Assembly: GCF_000463015.1 (NCBI RefSeq)
Contig: NC_022247.1
Location: 2,914,001-2,978,000 of the forward strand
Direction: 5' to 3'
Length of the DNA stretch: 64,000 nucleotides
Source of the DNA: Variovorax paradoxus B4
Lineage (GTDB): Bacteria > Pseudomonadota > Gammaproteobacteria > Burkholderiales > Burkholderiaceae_C
The notes under the pieces were generated by a model that worked only from the letters and a program-made list of their open reading frames with translations, did not search any database and was not told the origin of the DNA. Shown here piece after piece: positions 26,012 through 34,088 of this stretch. The translations under genes were made by a program, and so were the position numbers. Numbering within the stretch: position 1 is the first letter of the stretch; each line of letters starts with the position of its first letter.

Positions 26012-26926
26012 TCAGCGCTTTGCCGAGAGCGCCGAGGCAATGGTTGTGGTGTTGTGGGCGAACAGCTTCAGGTAGGTGTCCGCCTCGGTCCCCGGCGTCG
26101 ACAGCGCATCGGAATAAAGCCGGCCACCGACAACGACCCCGCCTTCGCGCGCAATGCGCTGGACCAGGCGCGGGTCGGAAATGTTTTCGACGAACACCGC
26201 GCGCACGTCCTCGCTCCGGATCTGGTCGATCAGGCGCGCAACCGAGGCGGCGGAGGCCTCGCTGTCGGTGTTCATGCCCTGCGGCGCAAGAAACTCGATG
26301 CCGTAGGCGGCGCCGAAATAGCCGAATGCATCGTGCGAGCTGATCACGCGGCGATGCTGGCGCGGCACCGCGTCGAAACGTGCGCGCACATCGCGGTCGA
26401 GCGCCTGGAGCCGCTCGATGTAGCTGGCGCAGCGCTGGCCGATCTCGGCCGCGAATGCCGGCCGTGCCCGCGCCATCGCATCGCGCAGGTTTGCGGCATA
26501 GCGCTGCGCGTTCGCAAGGTCCTGCCATGCGTGCGGATCGGGCTCGCGGCCCATGCGGCGCACCGGCACGCCCTCGCTGGCCACGAGGACGGGACCGCGG
26601 TAGCCGGATGAACGCACCAGGCGGTCCATCCAGCCTTCGAACCCCAGTCCGTTGACGATAACCAGTTCGGCATTGGCGAGGCGCCGCGCATCGGCCGGGC
26701 TCGGCTGGAAGACGTGCGCGTCGGAATCCGGGCCGACCAGGGCCGCGACTTCGACGGCGCTGCCGCCGATCTCGCGCGCCATGTCAGCGAGGATCGAGAA
26801 GCTCGCGACGACGCGCAACGGCCGTGGTGTGGTGAATTGCGCAAACACTGGCAGCGGCAGCGCGATGAGCGGCGTGGCGAAGAAGCGGCGGCGCATGGGA
26901 TCCGATGGAAAGTTCATGTCAGGCAT
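26012..26926 (-). CDS. znuA: Zinc (or manganese) ABC transporter periplasmic binding protein, ZnuA-like
   Basis: This 304-residue cluster A-I solute-binding protein has a basic N-terminus and signal peptide ([16 protein letters not shown]). Likely metal ligands are His in [11 protein letters not shown], His in EPDPHAWQD and His in [12 protein letters not shown], with an Asp in RLYSDALS. The His-rich loop seen in many zinc-specific ZnuA proteins is absent, so manganese cannot be excluded from the protein alone. The CobW-type GTPase behind it favours zinc. ATG 26926 overlaps znuB by 8 bases; ATG 26917 is an alternative. Confidence 0.88.
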   Translation of the reverse strand: MPDMNFPSDPMRRRFFATPLIALPLPVFAQFTTPRPLRVVASFSILADMAREIGGSAVEVAALVGPDSDAHVFQPSPADARRLANAELVIVNGLGFEGWMDRLVRSSGYRGPVLVASEGVPVRRMGREPDPHAWQDLANAQRYAANLRDAMARARPAFAAEIGQRCASYIERLQALDRDVRARFDAVPRQHRRVISSHDAFGYFGAAYGIEFLAPQGMNTDSEASAASVARLIDQIRSEDVRAVFVENISDPRLVQRIAREGGVVVGGRLYSDALSTPGTEADTYLKLFAHNTTTIASALSAKR

Positions 26927-27794
26927 TTCGATGAGAGCGTGAGCGCAGGAGCCGGGCAAGCAATCCGCCATGCGGTCCGAACACGAGCGACAGCAGGTAG
27001 GCCACGCCCGCCACCAGCACGATGGCGGGCCCCGAGGGCCACTGGGCATGGAAGGACAGCAGCAGCCCGGCAAAGCCGGACAGCACCGCCATGCCGGCTG
27101 CAACCAGCGCAAGGCTCCAGACTTCGGCGGCCCAGAAGCGCGCCGCGGTGGCCGGCAGCATCATCAAGCCGACCGCCATCAGCGTGCCCAGCGCCTGGAA
27201 GCCCGCCACCAGGTTGGCGACGGTAAGAACGAGAAAGACGCCGTGCACCAGCGAGCCGGGCCCGCCCACATTGCGCAGGAAACCCGGATCGAGGCATTCC
27301 ACGAGCAGCGGCCGATAGATGACCGCCAACACGACCAAGGTCAGGCTTGCGACGCCGGCCATCAGCAGCAGCGCCGCATCGTCCACGGCAAGAATGGTGC
27401 CGAAAAGCATGTGCATCAGGTCGACGCTGCTGCCGTGGGTGGACACAAGCAGCACACCCAGCGCGAGCGCGATCAGATAGAAGGCTGCGAAGCTTGCGTC
27501 TTCGCGCTGCGACGTCACGCGCGTGACAAAACCGGCCGCCAGTGCCACGGCGAGCGCGGCAAAAAAACCGCCAGCACTCATCGCCGACAGCGAGAAGCCG
27601 GCAAACAGAAAGCCGAGCGCCGCGCCCGGAAGCAGCGCGTGGCCCATTGCGTCGCCCACCAGGCTCATGCGCCGCAACACCAGCAAGGTGCCGATCGGCG
27701 CGCTGCCCAGGCCCAGCGCCAGCGTGGCCACCAGTGCGCGGCGCATGAAGCCGTATTCCACGAAGGGCTGCACCAGCAAGGCCCCGGTGTTCAT
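26919..27794 (-). CDS. znuB: Zinc ABC transporter permease, ZnuB-like
   Basis: This 291-residue inner-membrane permease of the ABC-3 family has about eight hydrophobic segments. Family marks include MRRALVATLALGLGSAPIGTLLVLRRMSLVGDAMGHALLPG near the N-terminus (a region, residues 17-57) and ALGTLMAVGLMMLPATAARF near residue 205, typical of ZnuB/MntB proteins. It forms the membrane channel with ZnuC as motor and ZnuA as donor. A 55-base gap separates it from znuC, the largest in this operon, with no promoter-like sequence that I can see. Confidence 0.92.
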   Translation of the reverse strand: MNTGALLVQPFVEYGFMRRALVATLALGLGSAPIGTLLVLRRMSLVGDAMGHALLPGAALGFLFAGFSLSAMSAGGFFAALAVALAAGFVTRVTSQREDASFAAFYLIALALGVLLVSTHGSSVDLMHMLFGTILAVDDAALLLMAGVASLTLVVLAVIYRPLLVECLDPGFLRNVGGPGSLVHGVFLVLTVANLVAGFQALGTLMAVGLMMLPATAARFWAAEVWSLALVAAGMAVLSGFAGLLLSFHAQWPSGPAIVLVAGVAYLLSLVFGPHGGLLARLLRSRSHRNA

Positions 27795-27849
27795 GACATA
27801 ACCTCCGCGCTACGCGCTGCGGTATTCGCCTTGGGAACGGCCCGGCGGC

Positions 27850-28605
27850 TCATGCCGCCTCCCTGCACGCGGTCGCATCCTCGTCCCACGCCTCGGCCAT
27901 CTGGCGCGCGCGGAACAGGTTCTCGGCATGCAGCACTTCGGCCGTCGGCCCCCACGCCACGCAGCGCCGCGCCATGAGCAGTGTGCGATCGAAATTCAGG
28001 CGAACCTGCTCGAGGTCGTGCAGCACGGCAATCACGGTGCGCGCCTCTGCGTGCCAGCGCGCGACCACGGCCAGCAGGTCGGCGGTGGTGCGCGCATCGA
28101 TTGCATTGAACGGTTCGTCCAGCAGGATCACCGGGGCGTCCTGCAGCAGCACGCGCGCAAAGAGCACGCGCTGGAACTGCCCAGCCGACAACTCGGCGAT
28201 GCTGCGGCGCTGGAAGCCACCAAGGCCGACGGCCTCCAGCGCGTCTCCCACGGCGTCGCGCTGCCGCGCGGCGATACCCTTGAAGCTGCCGAGCCGCCCC
28301 CAATGCCCGAGCGCCACCAGGTCGAACACCCGGATCGGGAAGCTCCGGTCGATCTCGGCCTGCTGCGGCAGCCAGGCGATGCGGTCGCGCGAGGCGCCAC
28401 CGAAGGAGACCCTGCCCTCGGCTGGCCGGATGCGTCCCATGATCGCGGCGAGCAGGCTGGTCTTGCCGGCGCCGTTCGGCCCGACGATAGCAGTGAGCGA
28501 GCCCGGCGCGAACTCCCCCGACAGGTGATGCACGGCCGGGTGCCCGCGATAAGCCACCGTGAGGTTGCTCAGCAGGATGGCGGGAGGCAGCGGCGCCCCG
28601 CTCAT
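27850..28605 (-). CDS. znuC: Zinc ABC transporter ATPase, ZnuC-like
   Basis: This 251-residue ABC ATPase has Walker A VGPNGAGKTSLL, Q-loop AWLPQQAEID, signature ELSAGQFQRVLFARVL (SAGQ instead of SGGQ), Walker B APVILLDEPFNAID and switch His AVLHDLEQV. It drives the ZnuB permease. ATG 28605 overlaps the stop of the upstream 50-codon gene (ATGA). The ORF could extend upstream in frame, but this start fits both the family length and the coupling. Confidence 0.92.
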   Translation of the reverse strand: MSGAPLPPAILLSNLTVAYRGHPAVHHLSGEFAPGSLTAIVGPNGAGKTSLLAAIMGRIRPAEGRVSFGGASRDRIAWLPQQAEIDRSFPIRVFDLVALGHWGRLGSFKGIAARQRDAVGDALEAVGLGGFQRRSIAELSAGQFQRVLFARVLLQDAPVILLDEPFNAIDARTTADLLAVVARWHAEARTVIAVLHDLEQVRLNFDRTLLMARRCVAWGPTAEVLHAENLFRARQMAEAWDEDATACREAA

Positions 28606-28754
28606 TTCAGGGCCCAGCCAACAGCCAGCCACAACGCCGCGGCCAGCATCAGCGCGCCCGCCACTCGCATCCACACGCTGGCCATCAGCAGGCTCTGCGG
28701 CTTCTCCGACAAGGCATCAAGCATTTCTTCACGTCGGTTGGCCCATTGTTTCAT
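28602..28754 (-). CDS. 50-residue single-pass membrane protein at the head of the metal-uptake operon
   Basis: It has a charged N-terminus (MKQWANRREEMLDALSEK) followed by one hydrophobic helix (MRVAGALMLAAALWLAVGWAL) that runs to the C-terminus. The stop codon overlaps the znuC start (ATGA), so it is translated with the transporter. The likely -10 element TATAGT ends only 6 bases before its ATG, which suggests a leaderless transcript. I do not recognise a family. It may be a small accessory subunit of the transporter; that is a guess from position. Confidence 0.72.
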   Translation of the reverse strand: MKQWANRREEMLDALSEKPQSLLMASVWMRVAGALMLAAALWLAVGWALK

Positions 28755-28760
28755 GCCTCG

Positions 28761-28792
28761 ACTATATTGCAAATAGGAATGCATTCGCAATA
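28761..28792 (-). promoter_or_regulatory. Promoter of the zinc-uptake operon, covered by a palindromic operator
   Basis: Reading leftward, TTGCGA (28785-28790) and TATAGT (28761-28766) are spaced 18 bases apart as a -35/-10 pair. The same DNA is an imperfect palindrome, TATTGCAAAT (28765-28774), 8 bases, ATTCGCAATA (28783-28792), with a perfect GAATGCATTC inside. A repressor on this site would block RNA polymerase. Position and shape fit a Zur/Fur-type metalloregulator; which one cannot be read from the sequence. Confidence 0.65.
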
Positions 28793-28851
28793 ATGCCTAT
28801 GGGCGTCCCGCTTTTTCGCAATACGCCCTGCCCTATCCCACCGCGCCAAGC

Positions 28852-29229
28852 TCAATTTGTTCGTTCGTGCGCCACGCCAGTCTTGGCCCACACTTCCAAC
28901 TGATGGAGCACCAGGGCCAGCGACCGCCCACGCGCAGACAGCGTGTAGAGAACCCCGCGGGGAAAACTCGCAAGGAGCTCCCGGGAAACCAGGCCTCGTT
29001 GCTCCAGGCCATCCAGGCGTTCGGTCAGCACCTTGGGCGTGATTCCGGCCAGGCACCCGACCAGTTCGCCATGGCGCTTGGGACCGGTTTGCAAGTGCCA
29101 AAGAATCAATGCGTTCCAGCAATGTCCCAAGAAGGCCAGCCATTCTTCGACGGGGCACTCGCTCGCGTGCTTCGCCGCAGGTGTGTCGATGCCGGCCGGA
29201 GCCGCCGGGGTCTCTGCAGTTCTATCCAT
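28852..29229 (-). CDS. HxlR-family winged-helix transcriptional regulator
   Basis: This protein of about 125 residues has the HxlR pattern. A Cys before the first helix (ECPVEEWLAFLGHCWNALIL) is followed by GPKRHGELVGCLAGITPKVLTERLDGLEQRGLV (the helix-turn-helix region, residues 60-92), then a wing with FPRGVLYTLSARG. HxlR proteins usually act as dimeric repressors or activators that respond to reactive aldehydes, oxidants or quinones. It is divergent from the NTF2-like pseudogene, its probable former target. ATG 29229 is preferred; an in-frame ATG at 29268 would add 13 residues. Confidence 0.87.
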   Translation of the reverse strand: MDRTAETPAAPAGIDTPAAKHASECPVEEWLAFLGHCWNALILWHLQTGPKRHGELVGCLAGITPKVLTERLDGLEQRGLVSRELLASFPRGVLYTLSARGRSLALVLHQLEVWAKTGVAHERTN

Positions 29230-29296
29230 TTGGTAAGTGCTGGATCCGCATGTTGTGATGCGCTCCATCGCATTTCAGAGAGAGCGTTCATCCGTC

Positions 29297-29685
29297 ATGT
29301 TCAAGGTCACGACCCCCGCCGCAATGAACGAAGCTTTTACCCAAGCATTCAACAGCCGCTGCATCGACAACCTGCTGTCGCTGTACGAACCGGATGCCGC
29401 CCTGCGCACCGACCCCTCGACCAGACCTGCAGGGGAAAACTCGCCATTGCCGTAGAACTCGGCAAGCTGCTGGACGTGCCGGGAGTCATGATTTCCCGCA
29501 ACAACTTCTGTGTGGAGGTGGACGGCCTTGCACTGCTGCGGACCGACTACAGCCTGGCCTCGCCGGAGGGAAAGACGATCCTCGCCGGCAGCTCGGCGGA
29601 GGTCGTGCGCCGGCAGGCAGATGGCTCGTGGCTCTACGTCATCGACCATGCGGCAGGTGCGAGCCTGCCGCGTGTTGAAGACTGA
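29297..29685 (+). pseudogene. NTF2-like (SnoaL/SgcJ-type) protein, interrupted by a frameshift
   Basis: The first frame from ATG 29297 encodes MFKVTTPAAMNEAFTQAF, then CIDNLLSLYEPDAALRTDP, the start of an NTF2-like small protein, and runs into a stop at 29453-29455. The rest continues in the +1-shifted frame from about 29420 (GKLAIAVELGKLLDVPGVM, then LLRTDYSLASPEGKTILAG) to TGA at 29683-29685. Joined, the product would have about 129 residues, the usual length. The shift lies between 29410 and 29440, near a GGGGAAAA run. It is either a real inactivating indel or a sequencing error. It is divergent from the HxlR gene. Confidence 0.8.
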
Positions 29686-29703
29686 GTCGATCTGGCACCC
29701 GCC

Positions 29704-30609
29704 CTACCGGCGGCAGGAGGCCGTGAAGAAGTCGAGGATCTGCTCGCCCAGCAGTTGCTCCCCGCTGTTGAAGTGCGCCATGACGGACACGTGGTTGTGG
29801 TCCGCGACCGTCATGTGGCGCGGCGCGACACGACGTGCCTGCGCCACGCGATAAGCGAATTCGGTCGCATAGACGTCGAGCAGCGGGTTCTCGTATTGCG
29901 CATTGACGACGAACACGGGCATTGCGAGCTGCGCCGCATGCGCGATGGGCGCCAGGGCCGGGTAGCGGCTTGCGTCGTCGCCGAAATACGCCCGCACGCC
30001 GGCCGCGTTGGGGTTCTCCGGCAAGGTGTCGGCGCACAGCCGCGCGGACACCAGCACCAGGCAGCACACGTCGCGCCGCAGGTGGGCGAGCGCCGGATCG
30101 CAGGCAAAGGTCGCCGCGTGGGTGCCTCCGGCGGAATGACCGATCAGGCAGATGCCGCGCGGATCGCCGCCAAAGCCGCGGATGTGCCCGGACACCCAGG
30201 CACAGGCTGCGGCGACGTCCAGGGCACCTTGCGGATGCGGCGCCTCCGGTGCCAGCCTGTATTCGATGTTGACGCCCACGCAACCCTGGCGGGCGAACCA
30301 GGTCAGCACGTTGGCGTACATGGCCTCGTTGATGTCCTTGGTGCCGCGCACGAAAGCGCCGCCATGCACGAAGACCACCACGGGCGCGTCACGCGCAACT
30401 GCCGGACGATAGACGTCCAGCCGCTGGCGCGGGTGAGGTCCGTAGGAAAGTTCACGCGTGACGGCGACGCCATCGCGCGGTGCCGCCATCAGCACAGGCA
30501 GGTAGGCGGCCTTGACCCGGTCGCCCGCGCTGCGGATGTCCTGCTGCCACACCGGGCCGACCTCGCGCAGCAGCTCGTCCATTGCGCCGGGCCGCGGGAT
30601 CGCGCGCAT
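29704..30609 (-). CDS. Alpha/beta hydrolase, hormone-sensitive lipase (BD-FAE-like) type
   Basis: This 301-residue cytoplasmic esterase has the oxyanion motif VVFVHGGAFVRG, nucleophile elbow LIGHSAGGTHAA, and catalytic His in VADHNHVSVMAHF; the acid is probably in NAQYENPLLDVY. The upstream PHPRQRLDVYRP and EYRLAPEAPHPQ are typical of kynurenine-formamidase-like and carboxylesterase members of the family. It starts 6 bases after the RidA-type gene, making it third in the diiron oxygenase operon. It may hydrolyse an ester, formamide or lactone arising from that pathway. The substrate is unknown. Confidence 0.9.
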   Translation of the reverse strand: MRAIPRPGAMDELLREVGPVWQQDIRSAGDRVKAAYLPVLMAAPRDGVAVTRELSYGPHPRQRLDVYRPAVARDAPVVVFVHGGAFVRGTKDINEAMYANVLTWFARQGCVGVNIEYRLAPEAPHPQGALDVAAACAWVSGHIRGFGGDPRGICLIGHSAGGTHAATFACDPALAHLRRDVCCLVLVSARLCADTLPENPNAAGVRAYFGDDASRYPALAPIAHAAQLAMPVFVVNAQYENPLLDVYATEFAYRVAQARRVAPRHMTVADHNHVSVMAHFNSGEQLLGEQILDFFTASCRR

Positions 30610-30615
30610 GGCCGG

Positions 30616-31005
30616 TCAGTCCTGCCGGAAGGCCGTGGCCTCGACCTCGAAACACCAGTCCGGGTGCGCCAGCGCCGCGACCACCACCAGGGTCGAGGCC
30701 GGCCGCGCCGATCCAAGGTACACGCTGCGGATCGCATTGAGCCGGGGCAGGTCCGCGGCACGGGTGAGGTACGTCGTCACCTTGACCAGGTGCGATGCGT
30801 CCATGCCAGCCGCCTGCAGCACTGCCACCAGGTTCTTCCAGGCCTGGTCGGCCTGGGCCTCGAAGCCTTCCAGCAGGCGGCCTTGCGGGGTCATGCCGAT
30901 CTGGCCCGCCACGTGCAGGCAGGTGCCCGGGCCATGGGTGGAGATGCCGTGGCTGTAGGCACCTGCAGGCGCTGCGACGTTGTCGGGAATGATGCGTTGA
31001 TGCAT
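30616..31005 (-). CDS. RidA-family protein, possibly an enamine/imine deaminase
   Basis: This 129-residue protein has the length of canonical RidA. The fold marks are PAGAYSHGISTHGPGTCLHVAGQIG near the N-terminus (residues 13-37), QADQAWKNLVAVLQAAGMD, LVKVTTYLTRAADLPRLN, and the C-terminal FEVEATAF. The active-site Arg near IRSVYLGSARPAST fits the enamine deaminase site, with Glu in EVEA. In nitrobenzene and 2-aminophenol pathways, relatives of this family act as 2-aminomuconate deaminases. Here it sits 7 bases after a diiron oxygenase gene and 6 before a hydrolase gene, so a deamination step is plausible. Confidence 0.88.
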   Translation of the reverse strand: MHQRIIPDNVAAPAGAYSHGISTHGPGTCLHVAGQIGMTPQGRLLEGFEAQADQAWKNLVAVLQAAGMDASHLVKVTTYLTRAADLPRLNAIRSVYLGSARPASTLVVVAALAHPDWCFEVEATAFRQD

Positions 31006-31012
31006 GGCGGCC

Positions 31013-31927
31013 TCAGTGCACGACGCTGTCGATTTCCGGGATGACCGGAATCTCGACGCCGTACACGCCGATGTCCTCGCGGATCTTGTTCACGCCCATG
31101 CGGATGATGCCGATCTCTTCATCGGGGTGCGTCGCGCCAAGGCCATGGTCGGCTGCCAGTGCCCGGTTGCGGCCCGAACGCGCGCGCTCGGCGTCCGGCA
31201 GGTTGACCACGGCATAGACGCCATTGAGCAGGCTGCCGCGCAGCTTCTTCGCGACCTTCAGGCCGATCAGGCGCTTTTCCTCCGAGGGCAACTCGCTGAA
31301 GAAGCGCCGCATGATGATGCGGCCGAACTGTATGTGGCGAGCCTCGTCGCGCAGGATCAGCCGGCAGACCTCGCGGATCGAGTCGAACCGGGCGTTCTCG
31401 TAGCGCGCCTGCAGCAGGTCGCCGGACAGCTGCTCGAACAGCGTGTTGACCGAGAGGCCGGCAAAGAAGCTCATGGCCTTCTCGTCCGACTCGTCGTGAA
31501 AGCGCGGGATGATGTCCTTGAAGTAGTCCGACCGCGGCATGGGCTCGTATTCGGCCAGTGCGTCGGCGATGCGGAAGCTGGCCTCGTGATGCCGGAACTC
31601 CTCGGCGATGAAGTTGGTGATGTGCTGCTTCACCTCGAACGGCTGGTGTTGAAAGATCGCGTCGCGCAGGCGCTCTGCGCCATAGGGGGTGGCGCCGTGC
31701 TCCATCCAGGCACGCAGGCTCCACCATTCGGCGCCGGCCTTGCGCACTTCCGGCGGCAGGTCGGCCTGTTGGAGATCGGAATAGTCGATGTCGGAGACCG
31801 GGTTCCAGGCCAGGTCGCGTGCCTGGGTGCAGAGGCGCCAGACCTCCGGGTACTCGATCTTCGACACGACCGGATAGGGGTTGGGAACGGCGGGGATTTC
31901 TTCGAGCAGGGACGGCTGCATGGGCAT
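31013..31927 (-). CDS. Ferritin-like diiron protein, probable oxygenase (AurF-like group)
   Basis: This is a 304-residue, largely helical protein. Candidate iron ligands are Glu in RAWMEHGATP, Glu and His in NFIAEEFRHHEASF, Glu in VNTLFEQLSGD, and Glu and His in LRDEARHIQFG. That is the E...ExxH...E...DExRH pattern of ferritin-like diiron enzymes. Enzymes of this shape oxidise amines to nitro groups (AurF, CmlI) or hydroxylate small acids. It is the first gene of the operon with RidA-type and esterase genes, and it is divergent from a LysR gene 128 bases away. I cannot tell which reaction it performs. ATG 31927 or 31921 is the start. Confidence 0.78.
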   Translation of the reverse strand: MPMQPSLLEEIPAVPNPYPVVSKIEYPEVWRLCTQARDLAWNPVSDIDYSDLQQADLPPEVRKAGAEWWSLRAWMEHGATPYGAERLRDAIFQHQPFEVKQHITNFIAEEFRHHEASFRIADALAEYEPMPRSDYFKDIIPRFHDESDEKAMSFFAGLSVNTLFEQLSGDLLQARYENARFDSIREVCRLILRDEARHIQFGRIIMRRFFSELPSEEKRLIGLKVAKKLRGSLLNGVYAVVNLPDAERARSGRNRALAADHGLGATHPDEEIGIIRMGVNKIREDIGVYGVEIPVIPEIDSVVH

Positions 31928-32055
31928 GGCTCCTTCATTCGGCGATCGGGGATGCCATTCATGCTAGGCGCGTGCTCTTGATACATCCAATACTGTTTAA
32001 ATGGAGTCGTGATCCGAACTGTGTATATCGAGTCAACCTTCACAAGGCTCTCCAG

Positions 32056-32964
32056 ATGATCGAGTTCAGGCAGTTGCGTCAGTTCGTGGTGGTGGCGGAA
32101 GAGCTCAACTTCGGCCGTGCGGCGGAGAAGCTGCACATGTCTCAGCCGCCACTGAGCGTGGCCATACGCAACCTGGAACTGCAGGTGGGCACGCTGCCGA
32201 TAGACCGCAGCCGGCACCATGTGCGCCTGACGCCGGCGGGCAAGGTTTTCCTGAAGGATGCGCAGCGCCTGCTGACACAGGCCCATGCGGCCACGGAACG
32301 CGCCCGGCGTGCCGCTCAGGGCGCCGAAGGCTCGCTCAGCCTGTCTTTCGTGCCAAGCGCCGCGCTCGACCTTCTGCCCGACATCTTCAAGCGGTTCCAG
32401 CGCGACTACCCGACGGTCCACCTGCAGGTGACCGCGGAGACCACCACCCGGCAGGTGGAGGCCCTGCGGCGAGCCGAGGTCGACCTGGCCCTGGTGGTCG
32501 GCCCGCTGCAGGACGTGCCGGACCTTGCCTTTGTCGATCTTCAGGCACAGGGTTTCGTCATTGCCGTTCCCCGCAGCCATGCCCTGGCAAAACACCGCTC
32601 CGTGAAGATCAAGGCCCTGGCGGCAGAGTCCTTCATCGCCTTTCCAGCGGCCGAGGGAGCGGGTTTCGTGGCGGCGCTGCTCAGTGCCTGCAAGGCCGCG
32701 GGCTTCTCGCCAAGGGTCGTCCAGGAAGCCTCCCAGATGCAGGCCGTGCTGACACTGGTCGCCGGCGGCCTGGGCATTGCCCTGGTGCCGGCCTCCATGC
32801 GCATGCTGGCCATGAAGGACGTGACCTTTCTCGACGTGGCCGAAACGCGTGCGCCGCCGACCTACCAACTGGCCTTCGCCTACAGCCGCACCAACGACAA
32901 CCCTGTGATCCATTCTTTCCTGTCGGTGGCGAGCAAGGTCGTCTCGCACGCGCGCAGCACCTGA
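32056..32964 (+). CDS. LysR-type transcriptional regulator
   Basis: This 302-residue regulator has the LysR helix-turn-helix (MIEFRQLRQFVVVAEELNFG, RAAEKLHMSQPPLSVAIRNLE). The substrate-binding domain includes LSLSFVPSAALDLLPDIF, AEVDLALVVGPLQDVP and TLVAGGLGIALVPAS, typical of aromatic-acid-responsive members (BenM/CatM group). It is divergent from the diiron oxygenase operon and precedes a Bug-type binding protein on the same strand. LysR proteins usually control the divergent operon with a pathway compound as inducer. The 128-base shared region is AT-richer but I could not pick out one certain LysR box. Confidence 0.93.
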   Translation: MIEFRQLRQFVVVAEELNFGRAAEKLHMSQPPLSVAIRNLELQVGTLPIDRSRHHVRLTPAGKVFLKDAQRLLTQAHAATERARRAAQGAEGSLSLSFVPSAALDLLPDIFKRFQRDYPTVHLQVTAETTTRQVEALRRAEVDLALVVGPLQDVPDLAFVDLQAQGFVIAVPRSHALAKHRSVKIKALAAESFIAFPAAEGAGFVAALLSACKAAGFSPRVVQEASQMQAVLTLVAGGLGIALVPASMRMLAMKDVTFLDVAETRAPPTYQLAFAYSRTNDNPVIHSFLSVASKVVSHARST

Positions 32965-33119
32965 ATCCCGGCGCAGCGCGCCGACCATGGTGATTCGATT
33001 CATGTATGGGTTCGGTACGCAGTCCGTATTGGACGTCATGACGCGCCGTTTGCATCATCTCGGCAAAGGCGCCGGGGAGCGCCGCCGGCGTCGCCCGCAT
33101 CTGCCAACTGGAGCCCACG

Positions 33120-34088
33120 ATGAAATTCATGAAGCTGTTCGCCGCCCCGGTGCTGCTGGCCGCAGTCGTCTTCGCCGTGCCGTCGTTCGCACAGACCTAT
33201 CCTGCCCGCCCGATCACGCTCGTCGTTCCGTATCCGCCGGGAGGCTCGGCCGATATCCTTGCGCGCACTGTCGGAGAGCAGCTGGCGACGCGCCTTGGAC
33301 AGCCTGTGATCGTGGAGAACAAGGCCGGTGCCGGCACCGCCATCGGCGCACGTTTCGTCGCAGATGCCAAGCCGGATGGCTACACCCTGCTCATGGGCAC
33401 CGTCAGTTCCCAGGCGATCAATCCGGCCATGAGCAAGGTGGGCTACGACCCGATCAAGGGCTTTGCAGTCGTCAGTGCACTGGCATCGATTCCCTTCGTG
33501 CTGGTGGCCCATCCCGCGGCTCCCTACAACAATGTGTCGGAGCTGATCGCCGCCGGCAGGAGCAGTCCCGGCACGATCGGCTTTGCCTCGGCCGGGCCCG
33601 GAACCTCCAACCACCTGGCGGGCGAGATGCTCGCGAACGCCGCGCATATCCAGCTGCTGCACGTGCCGTATCGCGGCAGTGCGCCTGCGCTTGCGGATGT
33701 GCTGGCCGGGCATGTCCCCGTGATGTTCGACCTGCAGACCACCGCCATCCCCAACCTCAAGGCCCGGACGGTCAAGGCGCTGGCCGTGACAAGTCTGCGT
33801 CGCAGCCCGTTGCTTCCCGACGTGCCCACGGTGGCGGAGAGTGGCTTGCCGGACTTCGAAGTCAGCGCCTGGTTCGGCCTGTTTGCACCCGCCAAGGTCC
33901 CGCAGCTTGTGCTCAGGCAGCTGTCCGAGGCAATGGCCGACGTCCTGCAGGCTCCCGCCATGGTGCAGCGCCTGCGGGAAATCGGCACAGAGCCGGATAC
34001 CCGCAACGCCGCGCAGTTCGCCAGCTACACGGCAGCGGAAGCCGGCAAATACGCGCTCATCGTGAAATCAGCGGGCCTCGCACCCTGA
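33120..34088 (+). CDS. Bug/TctC-family periplasmic solute-binding protein
   Basis: This 322-residue protein has a signal peptide (KLFAAPVLLAAVVFAVPSFAQ) and the TctC/Bug fold. The marks are YPARPITLVVPYPPGGSAD, GQPVIVENKAGAGTAIGA, PDGYTLLMG, HVPYRGSAPALADVLAGHV and LLPDVPTVAESGLPDFEV. Bug proteins bind carboxylates or amides; most are orphans without TctA/TctB membrane genes, as here. GGAG precedes ATG 33120. It lies 155 bases behind the LysR gene, so it may capture the substrate or inducer of the divergent pathway. Its last 21 bases overlap the convergent M20 deacetylase gene. Confidence 0.94.
   Translation: MKFMKLFAAPVLLAAVVFAVPSFAQTYPARPITLVVPYPPGGSADILARTVGEQLATRLGQPVIVENKAGAGTAIGARFVADAKPDGYTLLMGTVSSQAINPAMSKVGYDPIKGFAVVSALASIPFVLVAHPAAPYNNVSELIAAGRSSPGTIGFASAGPGTSNHLAGEMLANAAHIQLLHVPYRGSAPALADVLAGHVPVMFDLQTTAIPNLKARTVKALAVTSLRRSPLLPDVPTVAESGLPDFEVSAWFGLFAPAKVPQLVLRQLSEAMADVLQAPAMVQRLREIGTEPDTRNAAQFASYTAAEAGKYALIVKSAGLAP

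Noticed and set aside
27791..27849. Possible short leader peptide or extra gene between znuC and znuB
   Set aside because: The short in-frame peptide there has no ribosome-binding site and no recognisable composition; treated as spacer.
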